Assembly (NCBI RefSeq): GCF_029223485.1
Contig: NZ_JARHTP010000006.1
Coordinates: 186,001-250,000, forward strand
Source: Streptomyces coacervatus
Lineage (GTDB): Bacteria; Actinomycetota; Actinomycetes; Streptomycetales; Streptomycetaceae
Direction: 5' to 3'
Length of the DNA: 64,000 nt
The stretch's first letter is position 1, and each line of letters begins with the position of its first letter. The notes beneath the pieces are model-generated. The model saw only the letters and a list, made by a program, of their open reading frames with translations, was not told the DNA's origin and did no database searches. The position numbers were made by a program, and so were the translations under genes. Below are positions 17,012-25,756 of the stretch, piece after piece.

Positions 17012-18294
17012 CCACCACCCACCTCCGCTACCGCGAGGTCCGCCTGCCCCGCGCCGCCGAGAACCCCCTCGCCCTGATCGTGCGGCTCGTCCGCAGCGGC
17101 CTGTTCGACCCGTACGTCGTCTACGAGCGCGACGGCGCCTGGTCCCTGGCGGGCGGGTCGCTGGCCTCGGTCCGGCTGGGCCCCGGCGCCCATGATCTGT
17201 CGGAGGTCGAGCAGCGGTTGGCGACGATGCCGGTGGCGGGCTGGCGGGCGTACGGCTGGGCCGCGTTCGAACTGGGCGCCGCGCTCGCGGGAGCCGACCC
17301 GGGTCCCGGCGTCGGCCCGGACCTCCTCCATCTGATCGTCCCCTCCGACGAGATCAGGATGTACGGCGAGGACGTGCTGGTGCGCTGCGTGGACCCGGCC
17401 CGTCTGGACCGCATCGTCGCCTTCATCGACACACCCGGCGCAGCCCCCGAACCCGAGCCCTCGGCCAGCATCGACGTCCCTCTTGCCGACACCGGCAACT
17501 ACCGCGCCGCCGTCGCGGCCGCCCTGCTGGAGCTGAACGGCCCCGGCCCGCTGGAGAAGGTCATCCTGTCCCGCCGGGTGCCCGTCCCCGCGCCGGTCGA
17601 CCTGATCACGACGTACGCCCTCGGTCGCCGCGCCAACACCCCGGCGCGTTCCTTCCTCCTCGACCTCGGCGGCATCCGCGCGGCCGGCTTCAGCCCCGAG
17701 ACGGTCGTCGAAGTGACGTCGGACGGACACGTACGGACCCACCCCCTGGCGGGCACGCGCGCGCGTACGGGCTCGCCGGCCGAGGACGCCCGCCTCCGCG
17801 CCGAGCTGCTGAGCGACCCGAAGGAGATCCACGAGCACGCGGTGTCGGTACGGCTGGCGGTGGAGGAGATGGCCGCGGTCTGCGACGACACCTACGTCAA
17901 CCAGTACATGACGGTCGAGGAACGCGGCACGGTCCAGCACCTGGCGTCCAGAGTCACCGGCCGCCTGCGCCCAGGCCTGGGCCCCTGGCACGCCTTCGCC
18001 GCCCTGTTCCCGGCGGTCACGGCAACCGGAATCCCCAAGGCCCCGGCCTACCCCTTGATCCGCGCCCTTGAAGGCCGCCCGCGGGGCCTCTACGCCGGCT
18101 CGGTCCTCACCTGCGACGCCTCCGGCACCCTCGACGCGGCCCTCGTACTGCGCAGCGTGTACGAGCGCGACGGCGAGTGCTGGCTCCAGGCGGGGGCGGG
18201 TGTCGTACGCCAGTCACGCCCGGAACGGGAGCATGAGGAAACCTGCGAGAAGCTGCGGAGCGTCGCCGGGCACCTGGTGCGTCAGCGACCTTAG
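17008..18294 (+). CDS. salicylate synthase / chorismate-binding enzyme
   Basis: This 428-residue enzyme belongs to the MbtI/Irp9/EntC group. Features are LEKVILSRRV (the conserved lysine that activates water), HPLAGTRART, DPKEIHEHAVSV, GTVQHLASRV, VTATGIPKA and RGLYAGSV. It would turn chorismate into isochorismate and, if a true salicylate synthase, on to salicylate and pyruvate. No NRPS or siderophore genes are nearby; only the coupled methyltransferase. It meets the convergent aldo/keto reductase gene with a 4-base overlap. Salicylate versus isochorismate as product is not settled by sequence reading. Confidence 0.8.
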   Translation: MTTTHLRYREVRLPRAAENPLALIVRLVRSGLFDPYVVYERDGAWSLAGGSLASVRLGPGAHDLSEVEQRLATMPVAGWRAYGWAAFELGAALAGADPGPGVGPDLLHLIVPSDEIRMYGEDVLVRCVDPARLDRIVAFIDTPGAAPEPEPSASIDVPLADTGNYRAAVAAALLELNGPGPLEKVILSRRVPVPAPVDLITTYALGRRANTPARSFLLDLGGIRAAGFSPETVVEVTSDGHVRTHPLAGTRARTGSPAEDARLRAELLSDPKEIHEHAVSVRLAVEEMAAVCDDTYVNQYMTVEERGTVQHLASRVTGRLRPGLGPWHAFAALFPAVTATGIPKAPAYPLIRALEGRPRGLYAGSVLTCDASGTLDAALVLRSVYERDGECWLQAGAGVVRQSRPEREHEETCEKLRSVAGHLVRQRP

Positions 18295-19343
18295 CCCGCG
18301 GCCGCCCGCTCCCCGGCGGGGCGCCTGCGCAGCGCGCTCTCGGTGACCGACGGCGGCTGCCAGACGCCGTCGGCGCGATAGAGGTCGGTGCCGGGCGGCA
18401 CGATCTCGTCGATACGGTCGAGCACCGCGTCGTCGAGCAGCAGGTCGGCTCCCGCGAGCAGCGAGGTGAGCTGGTCCATGGTCCGTGGACCGATGATCAC
18501 CGAGGTGACGGCAGGGTGCACCAGCGGAAAGGCGACGGCCAGTTCGGGCAGGGTGCAGCCCAACTCCTCGGCGAGCGCGATGAGTTGCTCGACAGCCGCG
18601 AACTTCGCCGGGTTGCCCGGGGCGGCAGGATCGAAGCGGTGCGGAGTGAGCTTGGCGCGGCCGGTGGTGAGGTCGACGGCCCGCCCCTCGCGGTAGGCGC
18701 CGGACAGGAACCCCGACGCCAGCGGCGACCAGGTCAGCACGCCCATGCCGAGGCGCTGCGCGGTGGGCAGCACGGCCCGTTCGATGCCACGCGCGAGCAG
18801 CGAGTACGGCGGCTGCTCAGTGCGCAGCCGCATCAGCCCGCGCCGCTCCGCCACATGGTGCGCCTCAACGAGGTCCTCGGCGGGGAAGGTGGAGCAGCCG
18901 AACGCCCGGATCTTGCCCGCCCTCACCAGGTCGCTGAGGACGGACAGCGTCTCCTCGATGTCGGTGGTGTGGTCGGGCCGATGCACCTGGTAGAGATCGA
19001 TCCAGTCCGTGTCCAGCCGCCGCAGACTGTCCTCGACGGCCCGGACGATCCAACGCCGTGAATTGCCGCTGCGGTTGCGCCCCTCCCCCATCGGAAAGTG
19101 CACCTTGCTGGCAAGCACGACGTCGTCACGCCGCCCCTTGAGCGCCTTGCCGACGATCTCCTCGCATTCACCGGCCGAGTACATGTCGGCGGTGTCCACG
19201 AAGTTGATCCCGGCGTCGAGCGCGGCATGGATGACGCGCGCACTGTCCTCGTGGTCGGGGTTCCCGACGGAACCGAACATCATCGTGCCGAGGCAGTGCG
19301 TACTGACCTCGATACCGGTCTTTCCTAGGACTCGATAGCGCAT
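18291..19343 (-). CDS. aldo/keto reductase
   Basis: This 350-residue NADPH-dependent oxidoreductase shows the catalytic tetrad context: D and Y in FVDTADMYSAGE, K in LASKVHF, and H in DLYQVHRPD. The C-terminal cofactor region includes VTSVIIGPRTMDQL. Substrate unknown. It is a single gene convergent with the salicylate synthase. Confidence 0.88.
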   Translation of the reverse strand: MRYRVLGKTGIEVSTHCLGTMMFGSVGNPDHEDSARVIHAALDAGINFVDTADMYSAGECEEIVGKALKGRRDDVVLASKVHFPMGEGRNRSGNSRRWIVRAVEDSLRRLDTDWIDLYQVHRPDHTTDIEETLSVLSDLVRAGKIRAFGCSTFPAEDLVEAHHVAERRGLMRLRTEQPPYSLLARGIERAVLPTAQRLGMGVLTWSPLASGFLSGAYREGRAVDLTTGRAKLTPHRFDPAAPGNPAKFAAVEQLIALAEELGCTLPELAVAFPLVHPAVTSVIIGPRTMDQLTSLLAGADLLLDDAVLDRIDEIVPPGTDLYRADGVWQPPSVTESALRRRPAGERAAAG

Positions 19344-19353
19344 GCGCGCCAGG

Positions 19354-19557
19354 CTAGGAGTTGGAGTGCACTTGAGCGCAAGCGCCGGTGAGGAAGGCCG
19401 ACCAGGTGGCGGGGGCGACGGTGAGATGGGGGGTGTTGGGGGTCTTGGAGTCGCGGATGTGGATCGTGGCGCGGGCTACGGCAACCTCGACGCACTCGCC
19501 GGGTTCGCCGCTGTCGCTGTAACTGCTCTTGAACCAGTGGAGTTCGGTGGCGCTCAT
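19354..19557 (-). CDS. DUF397 protein (AbaA-like partner)
   Basis: This 67-residue protein has the family features ELHWFKSSYSDSGEPGECVEVA, IHIRDSKTP and a terminal WSAFLTGA. In Streptomyces these small proteins pair with WhiJ-like HTH regulators, as it does here: it overlaps the regulator's end by 4 bases. Its molecular function is not known. Confidence 0.9.
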   Translation of the reverse strand: MSATELHWFKSSYSDSGEPGECVEVAVARATIHIRDSKTPNTPHLTVAPATWSAFLTGACAQVHSNS

Positions 19558-20399
19558 AGTCTCCCCAGTACTTGCTCGATGAAGGCCAGCGACTCTCCCG
19601 GTGGGAGGGCTTGGGCCCGGATCATCCCATATCGCAGTTCCAGGATACGAAGATCACGGGGAGTTGAAACCGGGCGGCCATTGAATGCACCGTCGGAACG
19701 CCCGATCCCCGTGCCGTCAACGAACTTCAGCATCTGGATCAAGCCCTGGGTTCCGGCGTGCTCTCTACGCTGGGTCGGCATGACTTGGATCGTCACGTTC
19801 CTCAACTGCCCTACTCGCAAGAGGTTTTCAAGCTGTCGGCGCAGCACGGCCTCCCCACCGTACGGACGCTCCAGCGTCACCTGCTCCTGAACGAAGCTGA
19901 GCGCCGGGGCGGGGTCTCGCTCGAAGATCGACTTGCGAGCCATCCGCGCGCCGACCTCCCTCTCGATCACGCTCGGGGAGAGCGGAGGCTGCGTCATCTC
20001 GAACAGCGCCGTCGCGTACTCCGGCGTCTGCAACAGCCCATGGATGTTGTGGTTGCCGTACATCAACAACTCGACCGCACGCCCCTCCAGATCTGCCAAC
20101 TCTCGTACCTTCTTCGGGTACTGGGCCTTCCTCATGTCCTCCATGAACGCCCTGAGATGCCCCTGCGCCTTGAGCACCGTGTCCGCCCTGTCCAGGAACT
20201 CCGGCCGGGGAATCCGTTGCCCCCGTTCCATCTTGCGGATCATGTCCTCGCCGTAGCCCATGACGTCGCCGAAGTCCGCCGCCCGCATCCCCGCAGCCTC
20301 CCGGCAGACTTTGAGCAAGCGCCCCACGGCCTCCACCAACGGTGCAATCTCGTCCCCCGGCTGCACATCCCAACCGGCCTCATCCGCACCTTCGTTCAT
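19554..20399 (-). CDS. WhiJ-like HTH regulator with DUF5753 (Scr1 type)
   Basis: This 281-residue regulator has an Xre-type helix-turn-helix (about residues 20-85: REAAGMRAADFGDVMGYGEDMIRKMERGQRIP) and a DUF5753 C-terminal domain with IHGLLQTPEYATALF, ERPYGGEAVLRRQLENLL and VTIQVMPTQRREHAG. Proteins like this act with a DUF397 partner and often an RsbW-like ATPase in developmental control. The DUF397 gene is coupled downstream and the ATPase gene is divergent. Target sites unknown. Confidence 0.88.
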   Translation of the reverse strand: MNEGADEAGWDVQPGDEIAPLVEAVGRLLKVCREAAGMRAADFGDVMGYGEDMIRKMERGQRIPRPEFLDRADTVLKAQGHLRAFMEDMRKAQYPKKVRELADLEGRAVELLMYGNHNIHGLLQTPEYATALFEMTQPPLSPSVIEREVGARMARKSIFERDPAPALSFVQEQVTLERPYGGEAVLRRQLENLLRVGQLRNVTIQVMPTQRREHAGTQGLIQMLKFVDGTGIGRSDGAFNGRPVSTPRDLRILELRYGMIRAQALPPGESLAFIEQVLGRL

Positions 20400-20537
20400 G
20401 TCCCACCTCCACCGCGCTGTCGTACCCGTACCAACCCCCGAGACAGCCAAGACAGCACGAGACAAACCCGAGACAGTCACGCTACGCACGGGCGCGATCA
20501 CTCACCCAGGGAAACAGAAGGGACCACTCTGAGTGAC

Positions 20538-20969
20538 ATGAATCAAGAAACCGTCGCGCCCCACCCCCAACTCGACAACCCCATCCGCAACTTCACGGTC
20601 CTCCTGTCCCCCACCCCCCGCGGCGCCCGCCTCGCCCGCCTCCTCACCGCGGAGCAACTCCGCACCTGGGAGCTCCCGTTGGAGAAGGCGACCCAGATCG
20701 TCGCCGAGCTGGCGGCCAACGCGGCAACACACGGCCGCGTGCAGGGACGGGACTTCCGCCTCACCCTCTACGTCGTCGCCGACACCCTCCGCATCGAGGT
20801 GACGGACACCCGCGCCGACACCCTCCCTCACCTCACACAGGGCGACCCCGACGCCGAGTCGGGCCGGGGCCTACTGCTGGTGAACGCCCTCGCGGACAGG
20901 TGGGGCGTGGCAGCGGGTCCGTATCCGCGCAAGACGATCTGGGCCGAAGTGTGCCGGGTGTACACATGA
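20538..20969 (+). CDS. RsbW-like anti-sigma/ATP-binding protein
   Basis: This 143-residue HATPase fold protein carries the N-box IVAELAANAATHG (E57, N61), a G1-like VTDTRADTLP and ESGRGLLLVNALADRWGV. It resembles the SpoIIAB/RsbW-like kinases found with WhiJ/DUF397 pairs. The ATG is used here, but GAAGGGA lies 15 bases upstream; a CTG at 20529, in frame and better spaced, could be the true start. It is divergent from the regulator gene. Confidence 0.82.
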   Translation: MNQETVAPHPQLDNPIRNFTVLLSPTPRGARLARLLTAEQLRTWELPLEKATQIVAELAANAATHGRVQGRDFRLTLYVVADTLRIEVTDTRADTLPHLTQGDPDAESGRGLLLVNALADRWGVAAGPYPRKTIWAEVCRVYT

Positions 20970-20990
20970 GCCAAGATGTACCCTTGGTGC

Positions 20991-21257
20991 ATGAGTCAGA
21001 TGCCCATAGAGTCCATCCGTGACGTGCGCGCCCACCTGGCCGAGGTGGTCGAGCGAGCCGACCGCGACGACACGCCCACGGTCATCACTCGTCGAGGCAA
21101 GCAGGTCGCCGCAGTCGTGTCGATCGAGGTCCTACGCAAGTACCAGGAATGGGAAGAGCGCGAAATCAACCGGATCATCGACGAACGCATGGCGAATCCA
21201 GCAGCCGGGGTCCCGATCGAGGACGTCATGAGGGAGACGCTGGAGCGCAGTGAGTAA
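20991..21257 (+). CDS. Phd/YefM-type antitoxin
   Basis: This 88-residue protein has the Phd/YefM DNA-binding N-terminus (MPIESIRDVRAHLAEVVERA, TPTVITRRGKQVAAVVSIEVL) and a charged C-terminal helix that should wrap the toxin. The toxin gene overlaps its end by 8 bases. The start is ATG 20991 or 21000. Such antitoxins usually repress their own promoter. Confidence 0.86.
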   Translation: MSQMPIESIRDVRAHLAEVVERADRDDTPTVITRRGKQVAAVVSIEVLRKYQEWEEREINRIIDERMANPAAGVPIEDVMRETLERSE

Positions 21258-21513
21258 GTACCGCACCGTCTTCCGGCCGGAGGCTCAGGCCGAGCTTCGC
21301 AAGATCCCCCGGGACATGGCGCTCCGCATCCTGGTCAAGCTCACGGAGCTCGAGACCGACCCGCTCGGCTTCAGCACGACCGCACTTGTCTCGCAGCCGG
21401 ACCGGCGCCGTCTCCGCGTGGGCGACTACCGAGTCATCTACACGATCGACAACGGAGAACTTGTGGTCTGGGTCGTTCACATCGGACACCGTTCCACCGT
21501 CTACGACACCTGA
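21250..21513 (+). CDS. RelE/ParE-family toxin
   Basis: This 87-residue basic protein matches RelE-type mRNA interferases: YRTVFRPEAQAELRKIP, LRVGDYRVIYTID and VVWVVHIGHRSTVYD. The conserved arginines (RRRLRVGDYR) and C-terminal region are present, so it looks intact. The GTG start lies inside the antitoxin gene. It would cleave ribosome-bound mRNA under stress, if active. Confidence 0.88.
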   Translation: MSKYRTVFRPEAQAELRKIPRDMALRILVKLTELETDPLGFSTTALVSQPDRRRLRVGDYRVIYTIDNGELVVWVVHIGHRSTVYDT

Positions 21514-21517
21514 CGAC

Positions 21518-22069
21518 TCAGGAGAACTCCACGTCCTTCGTCTCCACCACCCCGGCCGTCCGCCCCGGCCCCCTGTGGTACTGCCAGTACAGATTCGTGT
21601 GGGTGATGACCTTGTCCGGCGGCGGCGCACCCCACTTGCTGTTGTCGTTCGTCGTGTGCGCGTCGGCGACGAGGGTCACGTCGTAGCCCCGTACGAACGC
21701 CCCGTGGATCGTGGACCGTATGCACGCGTCCGTCTCCGCACCCGCGACGACGAGATGGCCGATCCCCGTCCTGGCGAGAACCGCCTCCAGATCGGTGCCC
21801 TCGAAGGAGTCGCCGTAGTTCTTGTGCACCAGCGGTTCCGACTCGCGGCGCGGCAGCTCGGGGACGTACTGCCAGGCCTCGGTGCCCTTCGCGAGGTGGT
21901 CGTCGGAGTGCTGGACCCAGACGACCGGTGTCCCAGCCGCGCGGGCCTGCTCGACCAGCGTTCCGATGTTTGCCACGACGGCGTCGCGTTCGTGCGCGGA
22001 CGCCACGACGCCCTGCTGGACGTCGATCACCAGCAGGGCGGTGTTGGGTCGTGCAGGCAGTGTGGTCAT
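21518..22069 (-). CDS. isochorismatase-family cysteine hydrolase
   Basis: This 183-residue enzyme shows the catalytic triad D16 (LLVIDVQQG), K83 (LVHKNYGDSF) and C116 (ETDACIRST), so it is a cysteine hydrolase such as an amidase or nicotinamidase-like enzyme. Although it lies 3.2 kb from the chorismate enzyme, it has no sign of the aryl-carrier fusion of true isochorismate lyases, and a link is not supported. Convergent with the toxin gene, with 4 bases between. Confidence 0.86.
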   Translation of the reverse strand: MTTLPARPNTALLVIDVQQGVVASAHERDAVVANIGTLVEQARAAGTPVVWVQHSDDHLAKGTEAWQYVPELPRRESEPLVHKNYGDSFEGTDLEAVLARTGIGHLVVAGAETDACIRSTIHGAFVRGYDVTLVADAHTTNDNSKWGAPPPDKVITHTNLYWQYHRGPGRTAGVVETKDVEFS

Positions 22070-22079
22070 GTCCTGCAGG

Positions 22080-22484
22080 CTAGACCCGGCCACTGACAAT
22101 CGGCTCCGCCTCGGCCCGCTTCCGGCGCCCGGCGACCAGCCCGCCCGCCGCCCCCAGGGACACCACGCCCATCATCGCGGCGGCGAGGATGCCCTTGATG
22201 CCGTCCATGGTGAGGTACATGGCCACCGCCGTCCCGCCGTTGAACAGGAACAGGAACCACAGCGTGCCGGGCCGCCCCAGGAACGCCTTGATCTTCGGCT
22301 TCTTCGCGATGCGTGCACCCGCGAGGAGCGCGACGACCGCTCCGACGCCGGTGGCGATGTTCTTCTGGGTGTTGTCGTCGATGACGGCCCCCGCGCCCGC
22401 ACTCGCGGTGAGACCGCCGGCGAAGCAGATCCACAGGACGAGGTCGGTGACGAACTTCTTGACGGCAGCGAAAGGGGAGCGCAT
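22080..22484 (-). CDS. small membrane protein of unknown function
   Basis: I do not recognise this 134-residue protein. It has about four hydrophobic helices (residues 9-32, 43-57, 73-90, 97-117) separated by short basic loops (RIAKKPKIKAFLGRPG) and ends with a charged tail. It is 10 bases upstream of the cysteine hydrolase gene on the same strand and may be co-transcribed with it. A perfect palindrome lies about 100 bases upstream. Confidence 0.65.
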   Translation of the reverse strand: MRSPFAAVKKFVTDLVLWICFAGGLTASAGAGAVIDDNTQKNIATGVGAVVALLAGARIAKKPKIKAFLGRPGTLWFLFLFNGGTAVAMYLTMDGIKGILAAAMMGVVSLGAAGGLVAGRRKRAEAEPIVSGRV

Positions 22485-22584
22485 GGCGTTTTCCTTAGGG
22501 AGGAGGCGGCGGGGAAGTCCCGCGATCTGCCCTCAACGATCCCGTCCGGCGCCTCCCGCAACGAGGGAGCGGCCTCCCGAACCC

Positions 22585-22606
22585 ATGGTGTAGCGCGCTA
22601 CACCAT
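22585..22606. promoter_or_regulatory. perfect 22-bp palindrome, candidate repressor operator
   Basis: ATGGTGTAGCG (22585-22595) is followed immediately by its exact complement CGCTACACCAT (22596-22606). It stands 100 bases upstream of the small membrane protein gene and 55 bases beyond the MMPL gene. The form, with a GTAGCGCGCTAC core, is like TetR-family operators. The nearby TetR gene at 25009 is a candidate binder but not a proven one. Confidence 0.6.
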
Positions 22607-22660
22607 GCAGCTCGGAAGGCCGCCCGTAGTCCCAGGAGTGAGTACGGACCGTCAGGTCCG

Positions 22661-24880
22661 TCAGACCCGCACCAGCTCCCGGTCCTCGTCCGGGTCGCCG
22701 TCCTTGGAACCGGGACCGTCACCGAGGGTCTTCAGCCCCTCGCCCTCGACGTCCACATTGGGCACCGCCCGGTCCAGCCACTTCGGCAGCCACCACGCCC
22801 GCTTCCCGAGCAGCCCCAGCACCGCCGGGACGATCGCCATCCGCACGATGAACGCGTCGAAGAACACCGCGATCGCAAGCCCGAAGCCGATCATCTTGAT
22901 CATGGACTCGCTGGAGGTGATGAACCCTCCGAAGACGGCGATCATGATGGCCGCCGCGGCCGCCACGACCCGGGCGCTGTGCCGGAAGCCGGTCACGATG
23001 GCCTGGCCGGGCGTCTCGCCGTGGACGTACGCCTCGCGCATCCGGGTCACGAGGAACACCTCGTAGTCCATCGCGAGACCGAAGACCACGCCCACCATGA
23101 AGATCGGCATCATCGACATGATCGGGCCGGTCTGCTCGACGCCCAGCAGCCCGCCGAGCCAGCCCCACTGGAAGACCGCGACCACGGCGCCGAGCGCGGC
23201 GAGCACGCTGAGCAGGAAGCCGAGGGCCGCCTTCAGCGGGACGAGGATCGAGCGGAAGACCGCGATCAGGAGCAGGAAGGCCAGGCCCACCACCAAGCCC
23301 AGATACGGGATCAGCGCATCGTTCAGCTTCTGCGAGAAGTCGATGTTCATCGCGGTGGTGCCGGTGACCAGTACCTTCGCGCCCGTGTCGGCCTTGATGC
23401 CGGCGCTCTGGTCACGGATGGCGTGCACCAGGTCCTCGGTCTGCGTCGAGGACGGCTTGGAACCCGGGATCACGGTGATCGTCGCGGTGTCGCCGGCCTT
23501 GTTGAAGACCGCCGGGGTCACCGTCGTGACGTCCTTGAGGCCCTTGATGCCGTCGGCCACCTGGGCGGCCGCCGCCTTGGGGGCGGCACTGTCCTTGGCG
23601 TCGACCACGATCATCAACGGGCCGTTGAAGCCGGGGCCGAAGCCCTCCGAGAGGAGGTCGTAGGCGCGGCGCTGCGTCGTGGACGTCGGCTGCGAACCGT
23701 CGTCGGGCAGGCCCAGCTCCAGCTGGGTGGCCGGGACGGCGATCGTGCCGAGGCCGACCACGCCGAGCAGCAGCACGGCGGCCGGACGGCGGATGACGAA
23801 GCTCGCCCAACGGGCGCCCAGGCCGGGCTTCTCCGATCCACCGGTGCTGCCCTTGCGGCGCTTCTCGCCCGCCGCCTTGACCTTCCGGCCCGCGTACCCG
23901 AGCAGTGCCGGAATCATGGTCAGCGCGATGAGGACGGCGACGACGACCGTGCCCGCCGCCGCGAGACCCATCTTCGTCAGCATCGGTACGTTGACGACCG
24001 AGAGGCCCGCCAGCGCGATCACGACCGTGAGGCCCGCGAAGACCACCGCCGAACCGGCCGTACCGGCGGCCCGACCGACCGCCTCCTCGCGGTCGCGCCC
24101 CTCGGCCAGCTCGCTGCGGTAGCGGGAGACGATGAACAGCGCGTAGTCGATGCCGACCGCGAGACCGATCATCAGCGCCAGCGTGGACGTCGTGTCACCG
24201 AGGTCGAGCGACTTGGCGAGGACCGTGATGGTGGAGACGCCGATCCCGACGCCGATGAGCGCCGTCAGCAGCGGCAGTCCGGCCGCGACCAGCGAGCCCA
24301 GCGTGATGACCAGGACGACCGCAGCGATGGCGAGGCCGACGACCTCGCCGGCCGCTCCCGGCTCGGCCCCGGCCTGCAGCGCGTCACCGCCTATTTCCAC
24401 CTTCAGCCCGGCGTGGCGGGCGTCCTGCGCGGCAGCCTTCAGGGCATCCCGGGAGGCGTCCTTGAGCTCCATGCCGGAGACCTTGTACTTCACCGACGCA
24501 TAGGCGACCGTGCCGTCCTTGCTGACGGCGTGCGCCTGGTAGGGGTCGGCGACGGAGACGACCTCGGAGCCGTCGGCCAGCTCCTTCACCGTCTTCTCGA
24601 CGGTCGCCTTGTTGTCGGCGTCGGTCATCTTCTCGCCGGCCGGCGCCTTGAAGACCACGCGTCCGGTCGCGCCGTCGGCGCTCATCCCGGGGAAGCGCTG
24701 TTCCAGCAGGTCGAAAGCTTTCTGCGCTTCGGTGCCGGGGATCGAGAAGGAGGTGGAGCCCGCGGCGGGCGCGGAGGCCGCGCCGACTCCCGCGAGGGTC
24801 AGCAGGGCCACCCAGAACAGGGCGACGAAATGCCGTCGCCTGAAGGCGAACCGGCCGAGTTTGTAGAGGAACGTGGCCAC
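22661..24880 (-). CDS. MMPL family RND-type exporter
   Basis: This 739-residue protein has the MMPL layout: one N-terminal helix, a ~170-residue extracytoplasmic loop, five or six helices, a second large loop (about 395-520) and five or six helices, with a short acidic tail. Proton-relay style motifs are visible (GLAVGIDYALFIVSRYR and VFGLAMDYEVFLVTRMREAY). Such proteins export lipids, pigments or drugs; the substrate is unknown. The GTG start follows GGGAG. A TetR regulator gene lies 128 bases upstream on the same strand, a common control arrangement. Confidence 0.88.
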   Translation of the reverse strand: MATFLYKLGRFAFRRRHFVALFWVALLTLAGVGAASAPAAGSTSFSIPGTEAQKAFDLLEQRFPGMSADGATGRVVFKAPAGEKMTDADNKATVEKTVKELADGSEVVSVADPYQAHAVSKDGTVAYASVKYKVSGMELKDASRDALKAAAQDARHAGLKVEIGGDALQAGAEPGAAGEVVGLAIAAVVLVITLGSLVAAGLPLLTALIGVGIGVSTITVLAKSLDLGDTTSTLALMIGLAVGIDYALFIVSRYRSELAEGRDREEAVGRAAGTAGSAVVFAGLTVVIALAGLSVVNVPMLTKMGLAAAGTVVVAVLIALTMIPALLGYAGRKVKAAGEKRRKGSTGGSEKPGLGARWASFVIRRPAAVLLLGVVGLGTIAVPATQLELGLPDDGSQPTSTTQRRAYDLLSEGFGPGFNGPLMIVVDAKDSAAPKAAAAQVADGIKGLKDVTTVTPAVFNKAGDTATITVIPGSKPSSTQTEDLVHAIRDQSAGIKADTGAKVLVTGTTAMNIDFSQKLNDALIPYLGLVVGLAFLLLIAVFRSILVPLKAALGFLLSVLAALGAVVAVFQWGWLGGLLGVEQTGPIMSMMPIFMVGVVFGLAMDYEVFLVTRMREAYVHGETPGQAIVTGFRHSARVVAAAAAIMIAVFGGFITSSESMIKMIGFGLAIAVFFDAFIVRMAIVPAVLGLLGKRAWWLPKWLDRAVPNVDVEGEGLKTLGDGPGSKDGDPDEDRELVRV

Positions 24881-25008
24881 GGAGGCGTACTCCCGGTCAG
24901 GTCGTGGGGTATTTCAGGGCAGGGGTGATCACCCGGCGGGGAGGCAGGGGTGACCGTCCCGACGACTTGAGCGGTGACGTCAGGCAGTAAGAGAGATGCG
25001 GGGATTGA

Positions 25009-25602
25009 TCAGGCGCAGAGGGCAGGGAGGACCACTGCGTCGATGTACGAAAGAAGGAAGTCCTGCGTCGGCGGCTGCTCGTCGATGATCGAGCGCGCGG
25101 CGAACCCGCCGATCATCATGTGGATCATGTAGTCGAGCGCCGGATTGTCCGCACGGACCTCACCCCGGTCGATCGCCCGCTGCAGCACCCGGCGGAACTC
25201 GGCCATCTCCGGCTCGATCAGATGCTCCCGGAACGCCTTGAGGAGGTCCGGGTTGCCATGGATCGCCATGGCCAGACCCCGCATCAGCGCGGAGTTCGCC
25301 TCCAGATCGCAGTCGTCCGAACGCCGCGTGAGGGAATGCAGGTCGCCCTTGAGCGACCCGGTGTCGATCTCCTCCAGCGAGGGACCCGGCTTGTTGTGCC
25401 GCACCGCCTTCGCGACCAGCTCGGCCTTGCCGCCCCACTGGCGGTAGAGCGTCGCCTTGCTGGACTTGGTGCGGGCGGCCACGGCGTCCATGGTCAGGGC
25501 GTCGTAGCCGACTTCCCGGAGCAGGTCGAGCACGGCCCCGTACAGCTCGGCCTCACGCTCGGGCGTGATCCGACTGCGACGCGCCGTTGCGACCTCAGTC
25601 AT
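25009..25602 (-). CDS. TetR/AcrR family regulator
   Basis: This 197-residue repressor has an N-terminal HTH (ALTMDAVAARTKSSKATLYRQWGGKAELVAKAV, about residues 30-62) and a variable C-terminal ligand domain. ATG 25602 is preceded by GGGAAGG at a good distance. The same-strand MMPL exporter downstream is the likely target, and an inverted repeat lies about 70 bases upstream of its start, between it and the divergent tricorn gene. Confidence 0.86.
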   Translation of the reverse strand: MTEVATARRSRITPEREAELYGAVLDLLREVGYDALTMDAVAARTKSSKATLYRQWGGKAELVAKAVRHNKPGPSLEEIDTGSLKGDLHSLTRRSDDCDLEANSALMRGLAMAIHGNPDLLKAFREHLIEPEMAEFRRVLQRAIDRGEVRADNPALDYMIHMMIGGFAARSIIDEQPPTQDFLLSYIDAVVLPALCA

Positions 25603-25670
25603 GCGACTCACCTTCCCGCTCGGGGTGCATCCTCTTCGTACTCCATGAAGATACCCTGAGTACGAGCGAA

Positions 25671-25685
25671 ACGAAACCGTTTCGT
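25671..25685. promoter_or_regulatory. inverted repeat between tetR and tricorn
   Basis: ACGAAAC (25671-25677) and GTTTCGT (25679-25685) are perfect inverted arms around one base. The place and form fit a TetR operator for autoregulation and possibly for the divergent tricorn gene. Binding is inferred. Confidence 0.55.
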
Positions 25686-25756
25686 ACGTGTCTTGGCTCA
25701 CGAAGGTGAACGAGACATAAGTTGCTGGGGCCCATTTGCCGGAAAAGCATGGGGAG

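Noticed and set aside
21518..22069. Isochorismatase acting with the nearby chorismate enzyme
   Set aside because: The catalytic triad is that of general cysteine hydrolases, the genes are 3.2 kb apart on opposite strands with unrelated genes between, and no carrier domain is present.
22979..24928. A 649-codon open frame opposite the MMPL gene
   Set aside because: Composition is that of the reverse strand of a membrane protein gene (Asp, Arg, His rich); no motif and no ribosome site.
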